Part shown: piece by piece, positions 10,151 through 18,155 of the stretch
Layout: the number at the start of each line of letters is the position of its first letter
Numbering within the stretch: the stretch's first letter is position 1
NCBI GenBank assembly: GCA_044221555.1
Contig: JBGAOY010000013.1
Coordinates: 1-64,000 of the forward strand
Length of the DNA stretch: 64,000 nucleotides
DNA from: JAEUJM01 sp044221555
GTDB lineage: Bacteria; Actinomycetota; Acidimicrobiia; Acidimicrobiales; DATDAH01
Direction: 5' to 3'
Program-made: the position numbers and the translations under genes
Notes under the pieces: generated by a model
The model's input: the letters and a program-made list of their open reading frames with translations, nothing else
The model's database searches: none
What the model was told of the DNA's origin: nothing

Positions 10151-10378
10151 TCAGGCGGGACCGACCGTCCGCCGGGTACGACGGGAGCCGTTGACATGGG
10201 CGCCGGCACACGCGCGACGCACCTCCACCAGCAGGTCCTGGCGGTCGTTGCGGCGGGCCTCGCACAGGGCGGCGGCGAACAACTCGCGCGCCTCGGTGGC
10301 GTGGCCCTGCGCGTCCTCCCGCGCCGCCAGCCGCAGCAACACCGCACACCGCCGCTCGACTGTCGCAGGATCCGTCAC
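10151..10378 (-). CDS. Small conserved protein, paralogue of the gene at 24421
   Basis: A 75-aa protein starting at GTG 10378, eight bases after GGGAG. It reads RRCAVLLRLAAREDAQGHA, then EARELFAAALCEARRNDRQD, then a basic tail. The second small gene at 24421-24639 has the same spacing of motifs (RCAALLRLA, ARALFAVAECEAWR, R.DLV). The helix-turn-helix-like pattern with alternating Ala/Leu resembles a single TPR-type hairpin, which is inference. Function unknown. It lies divergently from the APH-like kinase gene, 135 bp away. Confidence 0.6.
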   Translation of the reverse strand: MTDPATVERRCAVLLRLAAREDAQGHATEARELFAAALCEARRNDRQDLLVEVRRACAGAHVNGSRRTRRTVGPA

Positions 10379-10513
10379 GGCAGACACTCCCTCGTCGGTC
10401 CACCCACCTCGCACTCCATCGGACACCTTCTGCGAAGTTGAAGGGTGGACCCTCCCGGCCGACGCCGCCCGGCGCCGCTCGACGGGGGCTCCCGGCCTGC
10501 AACAATGCCCGCC

Positions 10514-11677
10514 ATGACCGTGCCCGCCGACGCCCCGGCCGAGGTCCCCTCGTCCGACCGGCCGCAGACGTCCACCCGCGACCACGACGAGTTGGCCGAG
10601 CGGCTCGGCACCTGGCTGGCGGCCCGCCCCGGCACCACCCGCGGTGTCGTCACCGACCTCGCGGCCCCGTCCACCAACGGCATGTCCAGCGAGACCCTCC
10701 TCTTCGACGCCGAGTGGGTCGATGCCGACGGTGAGCACCACGAGCGCTGCGTGGCCCGGCTCGAGCCCCAGGCCGACGCGGTGCCGGTGTTCCCCACCTA
10801 CGACCTCGAGCTGCAGCACCGGGTCATGAACCTGGTGGGCGACCGCACCGACGTGCCCGTCCCGCGCAACCTCTGGTTCGAGCCCGACCCCGAGCCGGTG
10901 GGCTCGCCCTTCATCGTGATGGGTCGCATCGACGGTGTCGTCCCGCCCGACGTGATGCCCTACCCCTTCGGCGACAACTGGCTCTTCGACGCCGATCCCG
11001 TCGACCAGCGCCGCCTCCAGGACCGGTCGGTCGGGGTGCTGGCCGAGCTGCACTCGCTGGAGGCCACCGACGACGAACTCGCCTTCCTCGACACCAAGGC
11101 GCCGGGCGACACCCCGCTGCGTCGCCACGTCAACGGCCAGCGCGCCTTCTACGACTGGACCCGGGGCGCGGGCACGCCCGACGAGATCCGCCTGCCCATC
11201 CTCGAGGCGACCTTCGACTGGCTCGACGAGCGCTGGCCCGAGGACGAGGGCCCCACCGTCGTCAGCTGGGGCGACGGTCGCATCGGCAACATGATCTACC
11301 GCGACTTCGAGCCCGTGGCGGCGCTCGACTGGGAGATGGCCGCCCTGGGCCCCCGCGAGCTCGACCTCGCCTGGATGATCTTCATCCACCGCTTCTTCCA
11401 GGACCTCGCCGAGCAGTACGGCCTGCCGGGGATGCCCGGCTACCTGCACCGCGACGACGTGGCCGCCACCTACGAGTCGATGAGCGGGCACACCGCACGC
11501 GACCTGGACTGGTACCTGATGTACGCGGCGCTGCGCCACGGCATCGTGATGACCCGCACGGCCCAGCGCGGCGTCTACTTCGGGGAGCGGGATGCACCCG
11601 ACGACCCCGACGACTACGTGATGCACCGGGTGACGATCGAGCGCATGCTGGCGGGCACCTACTGGGACTCCCTCTGA
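10514..11677 (+). CDS. APH-like phosphotransferase family protein (ACAD10-type)
   Basis: A 387-aa kinase-fold protein of the aminoglycoside phosphotransferase/choline kinase superfamily, of the type often found beside acyl-CoA dehydrogenases. The N-lobe ends with the hinge PFIVMGRIDGVVPP. The catalytic loop is SWGDGRIGNMIY, where the usual His of HGD.R..N is Trp but Asp and Asn are kept. The metal-binding DFG-like motif is ALDWEMAALGPRELDLAW. ATG 10514 was preferred over ATG 10505 because MTVPADAP looks like a natural N-terminus; neither has a good ribosome site. Members probably phosphorylate hydroxylated acyl or small-molecule substrates rather than antibiotics. No resistance role is implied. 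Confidence 0.85.
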   Translation: MTVPADAPAEVPSSDRPQTSTRDHDELAERLGTWLAARPGTTRGVVTDLAAPSTNGMSSETLLFDAEWVDADGEHHERCVARLEPQADAVPVFPTYDLELQHRVMNLVGDRTDVPVPRNLWFEPDPEPVGSPFIVMGRIDGVVPPDVMPYPFGDNWLFDADPVDQRRLQDRSVGVLAELHSLEATDDELAFLDTKAPGDTPLRRHVNGQRAFYDWTRGAGTPDEIRLPILEATFDWLDERWPEDEGPTVVSWGDGRIGNMIYRDFEPVAALDWEMAALGPRELDLAWMIFIHRFFQDLAEQYGLPGMPGYLHRDDVAATYESMSGHTARDLDWYLMYAALRHGIVMTRTAQRGVYFGERDAPDDPDDYVMHRVTIERMLAGTYWDSL

Positions 11678-11791
11678 TCGCACTGCGCGCGAGCGCCCAT
11701 CGCATCGTCACGGCTCGCTCGTCCCTCACTCACGGCGCCTCCGCCTGAGCCACCGCTGCCGAGCCGACACGATTTCGTGCGTCGCCTCAGC

Positions 11792-12133
11792 TCAGGCGTC
11801 GACTTCGAGCACCTGGCGAGCGCTGCCGAAGCCGCCGACCTGGGCCATCCGCTCGACGGTCGACGCCAGGGTCCGCCCCTCACAGCCGGCATGCCACCCG
11901 CGCAGGAACGCCACCTGGTCGCGCCGGCGCAACTTCAGCCGCGCCACACCGATGAGGTCGGCCGGTTCGGTGACCACGACGACCTCGCTCGACCGCAGCG
12001 ACCGGGCCTCGGCGTAGCGTCGCCCGGCGTGGCGGTCCGGCGCGATCACCACCACGATCGTGCCGGGCGGCGGCGGCCGGCGCCTGGCACTGGGCGCCGA
12101 CGGGAGGACGCCGGCGGGCAGTCGAACGCTCAT
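11792..12133 (-). CDS. Hypothetical protein
   Basis: A 113-aa protein starting at ATG 12133. A proline/arginine-rich N-terminus is followed by a beta-alpha-beta-like segment (GTIVVVIAPDRHAGRRYAEA, then SEVVVVTEPADLIGVARLKL) and an Arg-rich helix (RRRDQVAFLRGWHAGCEGR). The pattern is typical of a small Rossmann-like domain, but no family was recognised. Codon positions show the strong third-base GC of real genes in this window. An upstream extension in the same frame is possible but reads as noise. Confidence 0.5.
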   Translation of the reverse strand: MSVRLPAGVLPSAPSARRRPPPPGTIVVVIAPDRHAGRRYAEARSLRSSEVVVVTEPADLIGVARLKLRRRDQVAFLRGWHAGCEGRTLASTVERMAQVGGFGSARQVLEVDA

Positions 12134-12187
12134 GACCCCATCGTGAGGGCACGCGGTGACGGTCGGGTAGCACGGCGGTTGCACTGG

Positions 12188-12340
12188 ATGGCCGACCCGT
12201 TCGAGCCCAGCGTCACGGTCATCCGGTGGGACGGCGCCACCGAGCACGAGCACCACGTCGCCGGCGACGAGGCGCTGATGGTGGACTGGCCGGCGCCGAT
12301 CACCATCCAGCCGTCCGCGCTGGCTTCCGACCGACGCTGA
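12188..12340 (+). CDS. Possible small protein (50 aa)
   Basis: ATG 12188 to TGA 12340 encodes an acidic peptide (MADPFEPSVTVIRWDGATEH, then VAGDEALMVDWPAPITIQPS). Nearly all its third positions are G or C, as in true genes here. There is no clear ribosome site and no family is known to me. It is divergent from the gene at 11792. Confidence 0.35.
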   Translation: MADPFEPSVTVIRWDGATEHEHHVAGDEALMVDWPAPITIQPSALASDRR

Positions 12341-12519
12341 CGCGCGCCTCGTTCTGGCCACGGCCACGTGTTCTGCTGGACACGCGGGCGCGACCAGAAG
12401 CGTTGGTCAGTAGGGCTCCTCGCCTGCCCGACAGGGCTCTGCGCGTGCGAGCCGCTGAACCTGAGCTGCCGGGCGACTGGCCTCGGCTACGGCGGGCGGG
12501 TCCCGCTACCGTCCGGGCC

Positions 12520-13398
12520 ATGAAGTTCACGATCTCGCTGCCGTTCACGCCGGCCGAGCACCTGCTGCCGATCGCGATCGCGGCCGAGGCAGCCGGTTGG
12601 GACGCCATCTCGGTGCCCGACTCGGTGTTCTTCCCCGAGGAGGTGTCGGCGGGGTACCCGTACACCTCCGACGGCAAGCGCTTCTGGCCGCCCGAGGCGC
12701 CGTGGCCCGACCCGTGGGTGGCCATCCCGGCCATGGCCGCGGTCACCGAGCGCCTCCACTTCTTCACCAACGTGATGAAGGTGGGCATCCGCGAGCCGCT
12801 GCTGGTGGCCAAGACCGTCACCTCCACCGCCTCGATGTTCGAGGGCCGCATCGGCCTGGGCGTGGGCCTGTCGTGGATCCCCGAAGAGTTCTCGTGGCTG
12901 GGCCAGGAGATGAAGACCCGGGGCAAGCGCCTCGACGAGGGGATCGAGATCATCCGCGCCTGCCTGGCCGGCGGGTGGGTCGAGTACCACGGCAAGCACT
13001 ACGACTTCGACCGGTTGATGATGGGACCGACGCCCAGCGAGCCCGTCCCCGTCTACGTGGGCGGCCACTCCGATCCGGCCCTGCGCCGCGCCGCCCGTCT
13101 CGGCGACGGCTGGATCGCGGTGCAGGTGACCCCCGACGAGATCGCCGAGACCGTGCCGAAGCTCACGGCCTACCGCGAGGAGTACGGCCGGGCCGACCTG
13201 CCGTTCGAGATCAAGGTGACCCCGCTGGTGATGCCCTCGATCGAGGCCATGGACGAGCTGGCCGACCTGGGCGTGACCGACGTGATCACCGTGCCGTGGT
13301 ACTTCTACGGCGGCGACCCCGAGGCCCTCGACACGAAGCTGGCCGACCTGACCCGCTTCGCCGACGAGATCATCGCCCCCATCCGCGCCCGCGGGTAG
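12520..13398 (+). CDS. LLM class F420-dependent oxidoreductase
   Basis: A 292-aa TIM-barrel flavin/F420 oxidoreductase of the luciferase-like monooxygenase superfamily, actinobacterial TIGR03619-like type. Visible signatures are the N-terminal strand MKFTISLPF, GWDAISVPDSVFFPEE, PAMAAVTERLHFFTNV, the glycine-rich FEGRIGLGVGLSWIPEEF, RLDEGIEIIRACLAGGWVEY, VPVYVGGHSDPALRRAARLG and DGWIAV. It would use F420 (or FMN) to oxidise or reduce an unknown substrate. The start has no strong ribosome site, but the N-terminal beta strand fits the family. It stands alone, with DUF3097 convergent downstream. Confidence 0.9.
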   Translation: MKFTISLPFTPAEHLLPIAIAAEAAGWDAISVPDSVFFPEEVSAGYPYTSDGKRFWPPEAPWPDPWVAIPAMAAVTERLHFFTNVMKVGIREPLLVAKTVTSTASMFEGRIGLGVGLSWIPEEFSWLGQEMKTRGKRLDEGIEIIRACLAGGWVEYHGKHYDFDRLMMGPTPSEPVPVYVGGHSDPALRRAARLGDGWIAVQVTPDEIAETVPKLTAYREEYGRADLPFEIKVTPLVMPSIEAMDELADLGVTDVITVPWYFYGGDPEALDTKLADLTRFADEIIAPIRARG

Positions 13399-13469
13399 CG
13401 GCGGGCCGGCGCCGCCTCAACGTCGACCAGGGTCGTCCCGCCGCGCCACTCGGCCACGGCTCGACGCGG

Positions 13470-14309
13470 TCACTCGCCCACCTCGACGAAGTCGATGAGG
13501 CGCTCGACCGCGCCCACCAACTCGGGGCGCAGGTCGGCGTAGGTGGTGACCCGGTTGCGCAGGTCGGGCCAGAACCCGTCCACGCTCGTGCCCAACGCTC
13601 GGCAGAAGCCGGTCTTCCAGTCCTGGCCACGGGGCACGTCCGGCCAGGCGTCGAGGCCCATGGTGCGGGGCTGGATGCCGGCCCAGATGTCCACGAACGG
13701 ATGGCCGGTGACCAGCACGTTCTCGTCGCGGACCTGGGCCACCAGGCGGGCCTCCTTCGAGCCTTCGACGAGGTGGTCGACCAGCACGCCGAGGCGGCGG
13801 ATGGGGGCCGGGCCGAACGCCCGCACCTGGGCCGGCAGGTCGTCGATGCCGCCGAGCGGCTCGACCACGATGCCCAGCTCGCGCAGGTCGTCGCCCCACA
13901 CGTGCTCCACCAGTTCGGCGTCGTGCTTGCCCTCCACCCAGATCCGGCTGGCCCTCGCCGTGCGGGCCCGTTTCCCGCTCTGATGGGCCGCTCGGGCCCC
14001 AGTCGCCGCGGTTGCCGCCACCGACCCGCTGGCGGTGAAGGTGACCGTGGGAGCCGGACGCGTCGGCGGCACCAGTGTGACCGGCTTGCCCTCCAGCAGG
14101 AACCCGCCGGGTGTCCACCGGAAGTGGCGGTGGTGGCCACTGCGCCCGCGCAACGTGACCGCCGCCGACGTGGTCTTCACGATGTCGCCGCAGAACCCCG
14201 ACGAGCGGTCCTCGACGACGAGGCCCACCGCGGCCTCGACCGTCGGATACACACGGGGCGCCCGGTGCTCGGCGTACTCGTCGAGGATGTCGCGGTCGTA
14301 GCGAGTCAC
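13470..14309 (-). CDS. DUF3097 family protein
   Basis: A 279-aa protein recognised as DUF3097, an actinobacterial family without assigned function. Typical features are TVEAAVGLVVEDRSSGFCGD, the segment around WIVEGKHD-like VWVEGKHDAELVEHVWGDDL (here IWVEGKHD, a Toprim-like strand), VEPLGGIDDLP, LGVLVDHLVEGSKEARL and TGHPFVDIWAGI. The Toprim-like block suggests a nucleic-acid or phosphotransfer role, which is inference. The Ala/Arg-rich insert around residues 95-125 is unusually long. It is convergent with the LLM oxidoreductase and divergent from the SnoaL-like gene. Confidence 0.85.
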   Translation of the reverse strand: MTRYDRDILDEYAEHRAPRVYPTVEAAVGLVVEDRSSGFCGDIVKTTSAAVTLRGRSGHHRHFRWTPGGFLLEGKPVTLVPPTRPAPTVTFTASGSVAATAATGARAAHQSGKRARTARASRIWVEGKHDAELVEHVWGDDLRELGIVVEPLGGIDDLPAQVRAFGPAPIRRLGVLVDHLVEGSKEARLVAQVRDENVLVTGHPFVDIWAGIQPRTMGLDAWPDVPRGQDWKTGFCRALGTSVDGFWPDLRNRVTTYADLRPELVGAVERLIDFVEVGE

Positions 14310-14371
14310 GCTCAGATCATGGTCGCCCGTCCGCGCCGGACCATGGCAATCGGTCCTGGCGAGGGGTCTAC

Positions 14372-14449
14372 GCTGCGCAGCGGCGCGGCGCAGCCTCGCC
14401 CGCGACCCGGATGCCGAAGGCGTCCCGACGAAGGAGGGACACGGCCAGC
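14372..14449 (+). repeat. Diverged copy of the 68-bp dispersed element, 5' of the SnoaL-like gene
   Basis: The leader of the gene at 14450 matches the element at 50854-50937 along its length; CCGAAGG.GTCCCGACGAAGG and the following AGGGAC are nearly identical. It provides the AAGGAGGG ribosome site, though 13 bases before the ATG. Confidence 0.6.
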
Positions 14450-14854
14450 ATGAGCAACGCGTGGGAGATGTCGCAGAAGTCGGTGGCCGCGGTCGAGGCC
14501 GGCGACCGCGAGGGCTGGATCGCCCTGTTCACCCCGGACGGAGTGGTGGAGGACCCGGTGGGCCCGTCGATGTTCGACGAGACCGGCCAGGGTCACCACG
14601 GTCCCGAGGGGATCGGCGCCTTCTTCGACGCCGCCATCGCCGGCAACCAGGTGCGCTTCACGATCCACGCCCACCACCTGTCGGGCGACGAGTGCGCCAA
14701 CGTGGTGACCATCACCACCACCCTGCCCGACGGGTCGAAGGCCATCATCGACGCGGTCACCGTGTACAGGGTGGCCGCCGACGGCGAGCACCTGGCCAGC
14801 ATGCGCGCCTTCTGGTCGCCCGACGAGATGCGCTTCGAACCCGCCCCGACCTGA
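14450..14854 (+). CDS. SnoaL-like/NTF2-fold protein
   Basis: A 134-aa protein of the nuclear transport factor 2-like (SnoaL-like) superfamily: a helical start (SQKSVAAVEAGDREGWIALF), then TPDGVVEDPVGPSMFDETG, PEGIGAFFDAAI, and alternating beta strands ending MRAFWSPDEMRF. Such single-domain proteins are isomerases, cyclases or binding proteins for small hydrophobic ligands, often of steroid or CoA metabolism; here the ligand is unknown. The leader contains a copy of the dispersed 68-bp element that also precedes the thiolase at 50938, so the two genes may share post-transcriptional features. Confidence 0.85.
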   Translation: MSNAWEMSQKSVAAVEAGDREGWIALFTPDGVVEDPVGPSMFDETGQGHHGPEGIGAFFDAAIAGNQVRFTIHAHHLSGDECANVVTITTTLPDGSKAIIDAVTVYRVAADGEHLASMRAFWSPDEMRFEPAPT

Positions 14855-14874
14855 GTTCCCCGGCCCCAACCCCC

Positions 14875-14923
14875 GAAGTCAGCGCAAATTCCGGCGCGTG
14901 GCGCCGGAACTTGCGCCGAGTTC
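14875..14923. repeat. 49-bp palindromic repeat, left copy
   Basis: Contains GCGCAAATTCCGGCGC, a GTG loop, and GCGCCGGAACTTGCGC, arms matching at 15 of 16. The same 49 bases recur at 15927-15975 with three differences, so the AbiEi/DUF559 gene lies between two same-orientation copies. The stop and last residues (SSGATRRNLR) of that gene are encoded by this copy. Confidence 0.85.
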
Positions 14924-15856
14924 ATGGATCTGACCGCCCCGCCCCAGCAGCAGGGTCTCGCGGACCTTGTCCCTGACCCACTCCTGCTCGCGGTGGATCA
15001 TCTTCCAGGTGAAGCGCAAAGGCAGCCAACCGTGGGAGATGGCCTCGGCGTCGCGGCGGCGGTCGGTCTCGAACTGCTGCTCCTCGCGGTGGTGCTTGCG
15101 GCTGTCCCACTCGATCAGGACTCGCTCGTCGACGTAGGCGCAGTCGACCCGGCCGGGGAGATCCTCGCGCCACGGCAGGGCGAGTTGGCGCACGGGGGGC
15201 GGGAACCCGGCCCAGCGGAGCAGTTCGAGGCCGGCGGCCTCCAGCTCGCTCTCCGGCGCGACGTACCCCTCGCCCCGGGCGTCGACCGTGTCCCACAGCA
15301 GGCGGGAGCCCTTGCGGCCGCGACGGCACCAGCGCACCGCGTAGGCGGCGAGGTCCTCGGCAGTGAACTCCTTGCGCACGAGCAGCTTGTCGATCATCGA
15401 CTCGTAGCGGTCGGGGCGCATCACTGCGGCCAGGTCGACTGCCGTACGCACCGCTGAGGTGACCGGGATGCCGTCGATCACGGTGTGATCCGACGGCCGG
15501 AAGTCGCAGAGCCGACGGATGCGTCCGAGCTCGGTGCGGTTGGGGCGGACGTCTGGTCGACTCACCACGACGAGGCCGCGGCGCACCAACGGGTAGTCGC
15601 GCAGCTCGGCCGCCGACTCGTGCGATGCCACCGACCCCGGGATCACCAGCGTCGCGGCATGGACCCGGCCGCGCGTGGTGACCACCGAGCCGGCGAGCGC
15701 GTACACCCCGTTGGCCAAGCGGATCCAGGCGCCGGACTCGACGCGACGACGACCCTGCTCGACCGTGAGGCCGGCGGCCACGGCCTGGTGCATCGTGAAG
15801 ACGCAGTGCTGCTCGTGGGCGATCTTGGTGATATTACGATCTGCTTCAGTGTACAT
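14879..15856 (-). CDS. AbiEi-like N-terminal domain plus DUF559 nuclease-like domain protein
   Basis: A 325-aa protein. Residues 1-60 form an AbiEi_4-type winged helix (HCVFTMHQAVAAGLTVEQGR, WIRLANGVYALAG), as in type IV antitoxins. The middle keeps SHESAAELRDYPLV and IPVTSAVRTAVDLAAVM, a common linker of this family. The C-terminus is a DUF559/Vsr-like PD-(D/E)XK fold: GRVDCAYVDERVLIEWDSRK, then the basic RRRDAEAISHGWLPLRFTWK. The proposed active site is D, E-W-D and K in that region. ATG 15856 gives the best domain start. No AbiEii toxin partner is adjacent. It sits between two palindromic 49-bp repeats, which suggests a mobile or recently copied unit. Confidence 0.85.
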   Translation of the reverse strand: MYTEADRNITKIAHEQHCVFTMHQAVAAGLTVEQGRRRVESGAWIRLANGVYALAGSVVTTRGRVHAATLVIPGSVASHESAAELRDYPLVRRGLVVVSRPDVRPNRTELGRIRRLCDFRPSDHTVIDGIPVTSAVRTAVDLAAVMRPDRYESMIDKLLVRKEFTAEDLAAYAVRWCRRGRKGSRLLWDTVDARGEGYVAPESELEAAGLELLRWAGFPPPVRQLALPWREDLPGRVDCAYVDERVLIEWDSRKHHREEQQFETDRRRDAEAISHGWLPLRFTWKMIHREQEWVRDKVRETLLLGRGGQIHELGASSGATRRNLR

Positions 15857-15926
15857 CAGCCCATCATGGACCGGCCCTCTGACAGGAACCCCACGGGGCT
15901 GGCCCGTTCGCCGCCAGCGCATCCAC

Positions 15927-15975
15927 GAAGTCAGCGCAAATTCCGGCGCGTGGCGCCGAGAATTGCGCCGAGTTC
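15927..15975. repeat. 49-bp palindromic repeat, right copy
   Basis: Same sequence and orientation as 14875-14923 apart from three bases in the right arm (GCCGAGAATTGCGCC instead of GCCGGAACTTGCGCC), which weakens the hairpin. It lies 70 bp upstream of the AbiEi/DUF559 start and 15 bp after the lipase stop. Confidence 0.85.
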
Positions 15976-15990
15976 GGACAGCCGGACCGG

Positions 15991-16671
15991 TTACTCCACC
16001 ACGACGGGACGAAGCGCGTTGAACACCGCGGCCGAGCCGGGGAAGTCGTTGTGGCCGATCGAGAACTGCACGTTGGTGGCGCCGCTGGCCAGGCGGGCCG
16101 ACGAGTTGGGCAGGATCACCGCGTCGCGGTCTGACCAGAAGGCGGTGTAGGTGGCCGAGCCGGGCGTCTCGTCGGACGCGTTCAGGGCCTGCGAGAAGTC
16201 CGAGTTGTAGAACATCTCCCGGCATCCGGCCGACCAGAAGCACAGCGAGATCAAGGTGCCGTGGTTGGCCCCGGCCAAAGACACCCAGTCATCCACCTTG
16301 CCGTTGCAGGCGCCGGTCTTCATGCACCACCGGGCACCGAGTGCCCCCATCGAGTGGGTGACCAGGTCGACCACGGGCGACCCCGTCTGCGCCCGCACCT
16401 GGTCGATGTAGGCGTTGAGCTGGGTGGCGGTGGTCTTGTTCGACTGCGACGTGTTGTAGCCGAACGCGAAGAGCCGGTCGGCGGGGAACCCCGATGCCAC
16501 GAAGCGGTTGCGCATGGTGTTCCACGTGGATGGGCTGGAGTTCCAGCCGTGCACGAACACGATGGGCTCGGGCGGGGCGCTCTGCGCCGCCACGGTGCTT
16601 GGGGCCAGCGGGGCCCCGAGGGCCAGGAGGGCCGTCAGCCCCATGATCGCGATCCGCGTGCGCCCGTACAT
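15991..16671 (-). CDS. Secreted lipase, alpha/beta hydrolase (LipA/class 2 type)
   Basis: A 226-aa secreted hydrolase. The ATG at 16671 follows GGGGAGG by seven bases and starts a signal peptide (TRIAIMGLTALLALGAPLAP, cleavage likely after VAA). The mature part begins with the oxyanion-type PIVFVHGWNSSPSTW. The nucleophile Ser is in LVTHSMGALGARW, the acid is likely Asp in FWSDRDAVILPNSS, and the His is in FSIGHNDFPGS. This order and the short length match Bacillus LipA-like triacylglycerol lipases. Paired Cys residues (MKTGACNGK, SLCFWSAGCREMF) suggest disulfides in the exported protein. Confidence 0.9.
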   Translation of the reverse strand: MYGRTRIAIMGLTALLALGAPLAPSTVAAQSAPPEPIVFVHGWNSSPSTWNTMRNRFVASGFPADRLFAFGYNTSQSNKTTATQLNAYIDQVRAQTGSPVVDLVTHSMGALGARWCMKTGACNGKVDDWVSLAGANHGTLISLCFWSAGCREMFYNSDFSQALNASDETPGSATYTAFWSDRDAVILPNSSARLASGATNVQFSIGHNDFPGSAAVFNALRPVVVE

Positions 16672-16832
16672 GGCCGTGCCTCCCCGACGACGATCCGTGG
16701 GCATGATGGTGGCCCGACAGCGACCCCCGAGGCAACCGCACGACCTCAGGAACTGCTGCAGGTCGATCGGCACCGCGGCCGCTCCCGCCTCCTTGCCGGA
16801 TGGACCCCCGTCCCCCGCCCGCTCGTCCGACG

Positions 16833-17846
16833 CTACGGGTGGTTGAGCTGCCCCGGGCGAAACCGGAAGACCAGGGGGAAGAACCGGCCGCCGGCGTACG
16901 GCATGGATCCGGCCTCTGACACGGCCCAGAAATCACCGTCGGGGGTGGGCGTGATGCCCTCGATGCCAGGAGTGAAGTTGTTGTAGGTGGCCACGGGTGA
17001 GCCGGTGATGCGCTGGATGCGGCCCCACCCGAGCGTCGGACTGCTGGCCCAGTCGCTCGACGTCACCCACAGGCGGCCCGCGCTGTCGTAGGCCGCGCCC
17101 TGGGGGCCGGTCGGCGTGGACGTCTGGCCCAACTCCTGGCGGACGTCGAGCCAACGACCGGACGACAGGCCCCGTAGGTAGGCCCGCGAGTACCAGCGGA
17201 TCCGCCGGTCGGCGTTGTCACCGATGCCGATGCAGGGGCACGAGCCGGCCGACGTGCCGTTGTAGACCACGAACGACCCGTGGATGGTGAGCGGGGAGCC
17301 CGCGTCGGTGCTCGGCAGCGGGACCCGGCGCAGGACGGGATCGCCGGCTTGGGAGCCGAAGAGGCGGTCGATCGAGAGTTCGATGAGCACGTTGGTGTCG
17401 GCCACCCACACCCGGCGGTCGCCCTCGTTGACGATGCCGCCGGCATGGCTGCACCCCGGGACCGTGCGGGGGTTCGATGCCGACCCGGTGAACGGGCTGA
17501 CGGCGTAGACGCTGCAGCCGCGGCTCGAGTAGCCGCTGACCAGCAACCGGGTCTCGGTGAACGGGCCGCCCGCGTCGACCCGGGTGATGCCCTGGGGCAC
17601 GAAGCCCGAGTTCAGGCCCGGTGCCCAGAACGCCCGATCGATGGCCTGGCCGTTGAGCGGCGTCTCGAGGGACCTGTGGGGGTAGGTGGGCGCCACGCCC
17701 CCCGACACCACCACGGCCGATCCGGCGGGGGGCACCAGGGTGGTGAGCACGAGCAGGGCCACCACCGTCGAGAGCAGGGCGGCCGCCCTACGGGGAGCCC
17801 GCCGTCGACAGCTGCGAACGTGATGACCGGTTCGGTTGGGTCGCAT
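16833..17846 (-). CDS. Secreted beta-propeller-like protein of unknown function
   Basis: A 337-aa exported protein. ATG 17846 is chosen because the basic RSCRRRAPRRAAALL and the core STVVALLVLTTLVPP then form a signal peptide. The mature region has repeated segments typical of NHL/SMP-30-like propellers (VPQGITRVD, RRVWVADTNVLIELSIDRLF, GPQGAAYDSAGRLWVTSSDW, GIEGITPTPDGDFWAVSEAG). Cys pairs (CSVYAV, GCSHAG, CPCIGIG) suggest disulfides. Ligand and reaction are unknown. It precedes the lipase on the same strand by 161 bp but need not be co-transcribed. Confidence 0.7.
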   Translation of the reverse strand: MRPNRTGHHVRSCRRRAPRRAAALLSTVVALLVLTTLVPPAGSAVVVSGGVAPTYPHRSLETPLNGQAIDRAFWAPGLNSGFVPQGITRVDAGGPFTETRLLVSGYSSRGCSVYAVSPFTGSASNPRTVPGCSHAGGIVNEGDRRVWVADTNVLIELSIDRLFGSQAGDPVLRRVPLPSTDAGSPLTIHGSFVVYNGTSAGSCPCIGIGDNADRRIRWYSRAYLRGLSSGRWLDVRQELGQTSTPTGPQGAAYDSAGRLWVTSSDWASSPTLGWGRIQRITGSPVATYNNFTPGIEGITPTPDGDFWAVSEAGSMPYAGGRFFPLVFRFRPGQLNHP

Positions 17847-18155
17847 GCGGCAACCGTCGCACGGTCCCTGACCGCCACGCACCGCCAATTTGCGCCAGAT
17901 CGGCGGCGCGCGGTGGTCTTCGGCGCGCGAGTGCCGGTTCGGCTGGCCGATGTGGCCACACTGCCGCCGCCGAGCACGGCCGTCGCCCCGTTGCCAGCCG
18001 CTGGAGCAGTCTCGGGTTCTTCGGGCCGCGGCACGGATGGTGGTCGCGCCTCGACGGCCCGGCCTCGGTGGTTGGGGCGCCGACGAGGCGGGCGCTCAGG
18101 TGATCGGGTCCACGAGGTGGGCCTCGTCGGCCGGCCCGCGCCGGGCGGGCCCCGA
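17847..18155. other. Gap of about 300 bp without a recognisable gene
   Basis: Frames on both strands look like GC-driven noise. Near 17888 AATTTGCGCC recalls part of the 49-bp palindromic repeat, but the match is too short to call. Confidence 0.5.

Noticed and set aside
10514..11677. Antibiotic resistance (aminoglycoside phosphotransferase)
   Set aside because: The sequence is of the ACAD10-like phosphotransferase group, with WGD in place of HGD; there is no support for drug modification.
14879..15856. Complete AbiE toxin-antitoxin system
   Set aside because: No AbiEii nucleotidyltransferase toxin gene is next to the AbiEi-like domain; the protein carries its own nuclease-like domain instead.
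17880..17915. Possible third copy of the 49-bp palindromic repeat (AATTTGCGCC then GGCGGCGC)
   Set aside because: Only about ten bases match and the arms do not pair; chance is likely in such GC-rich DNA.
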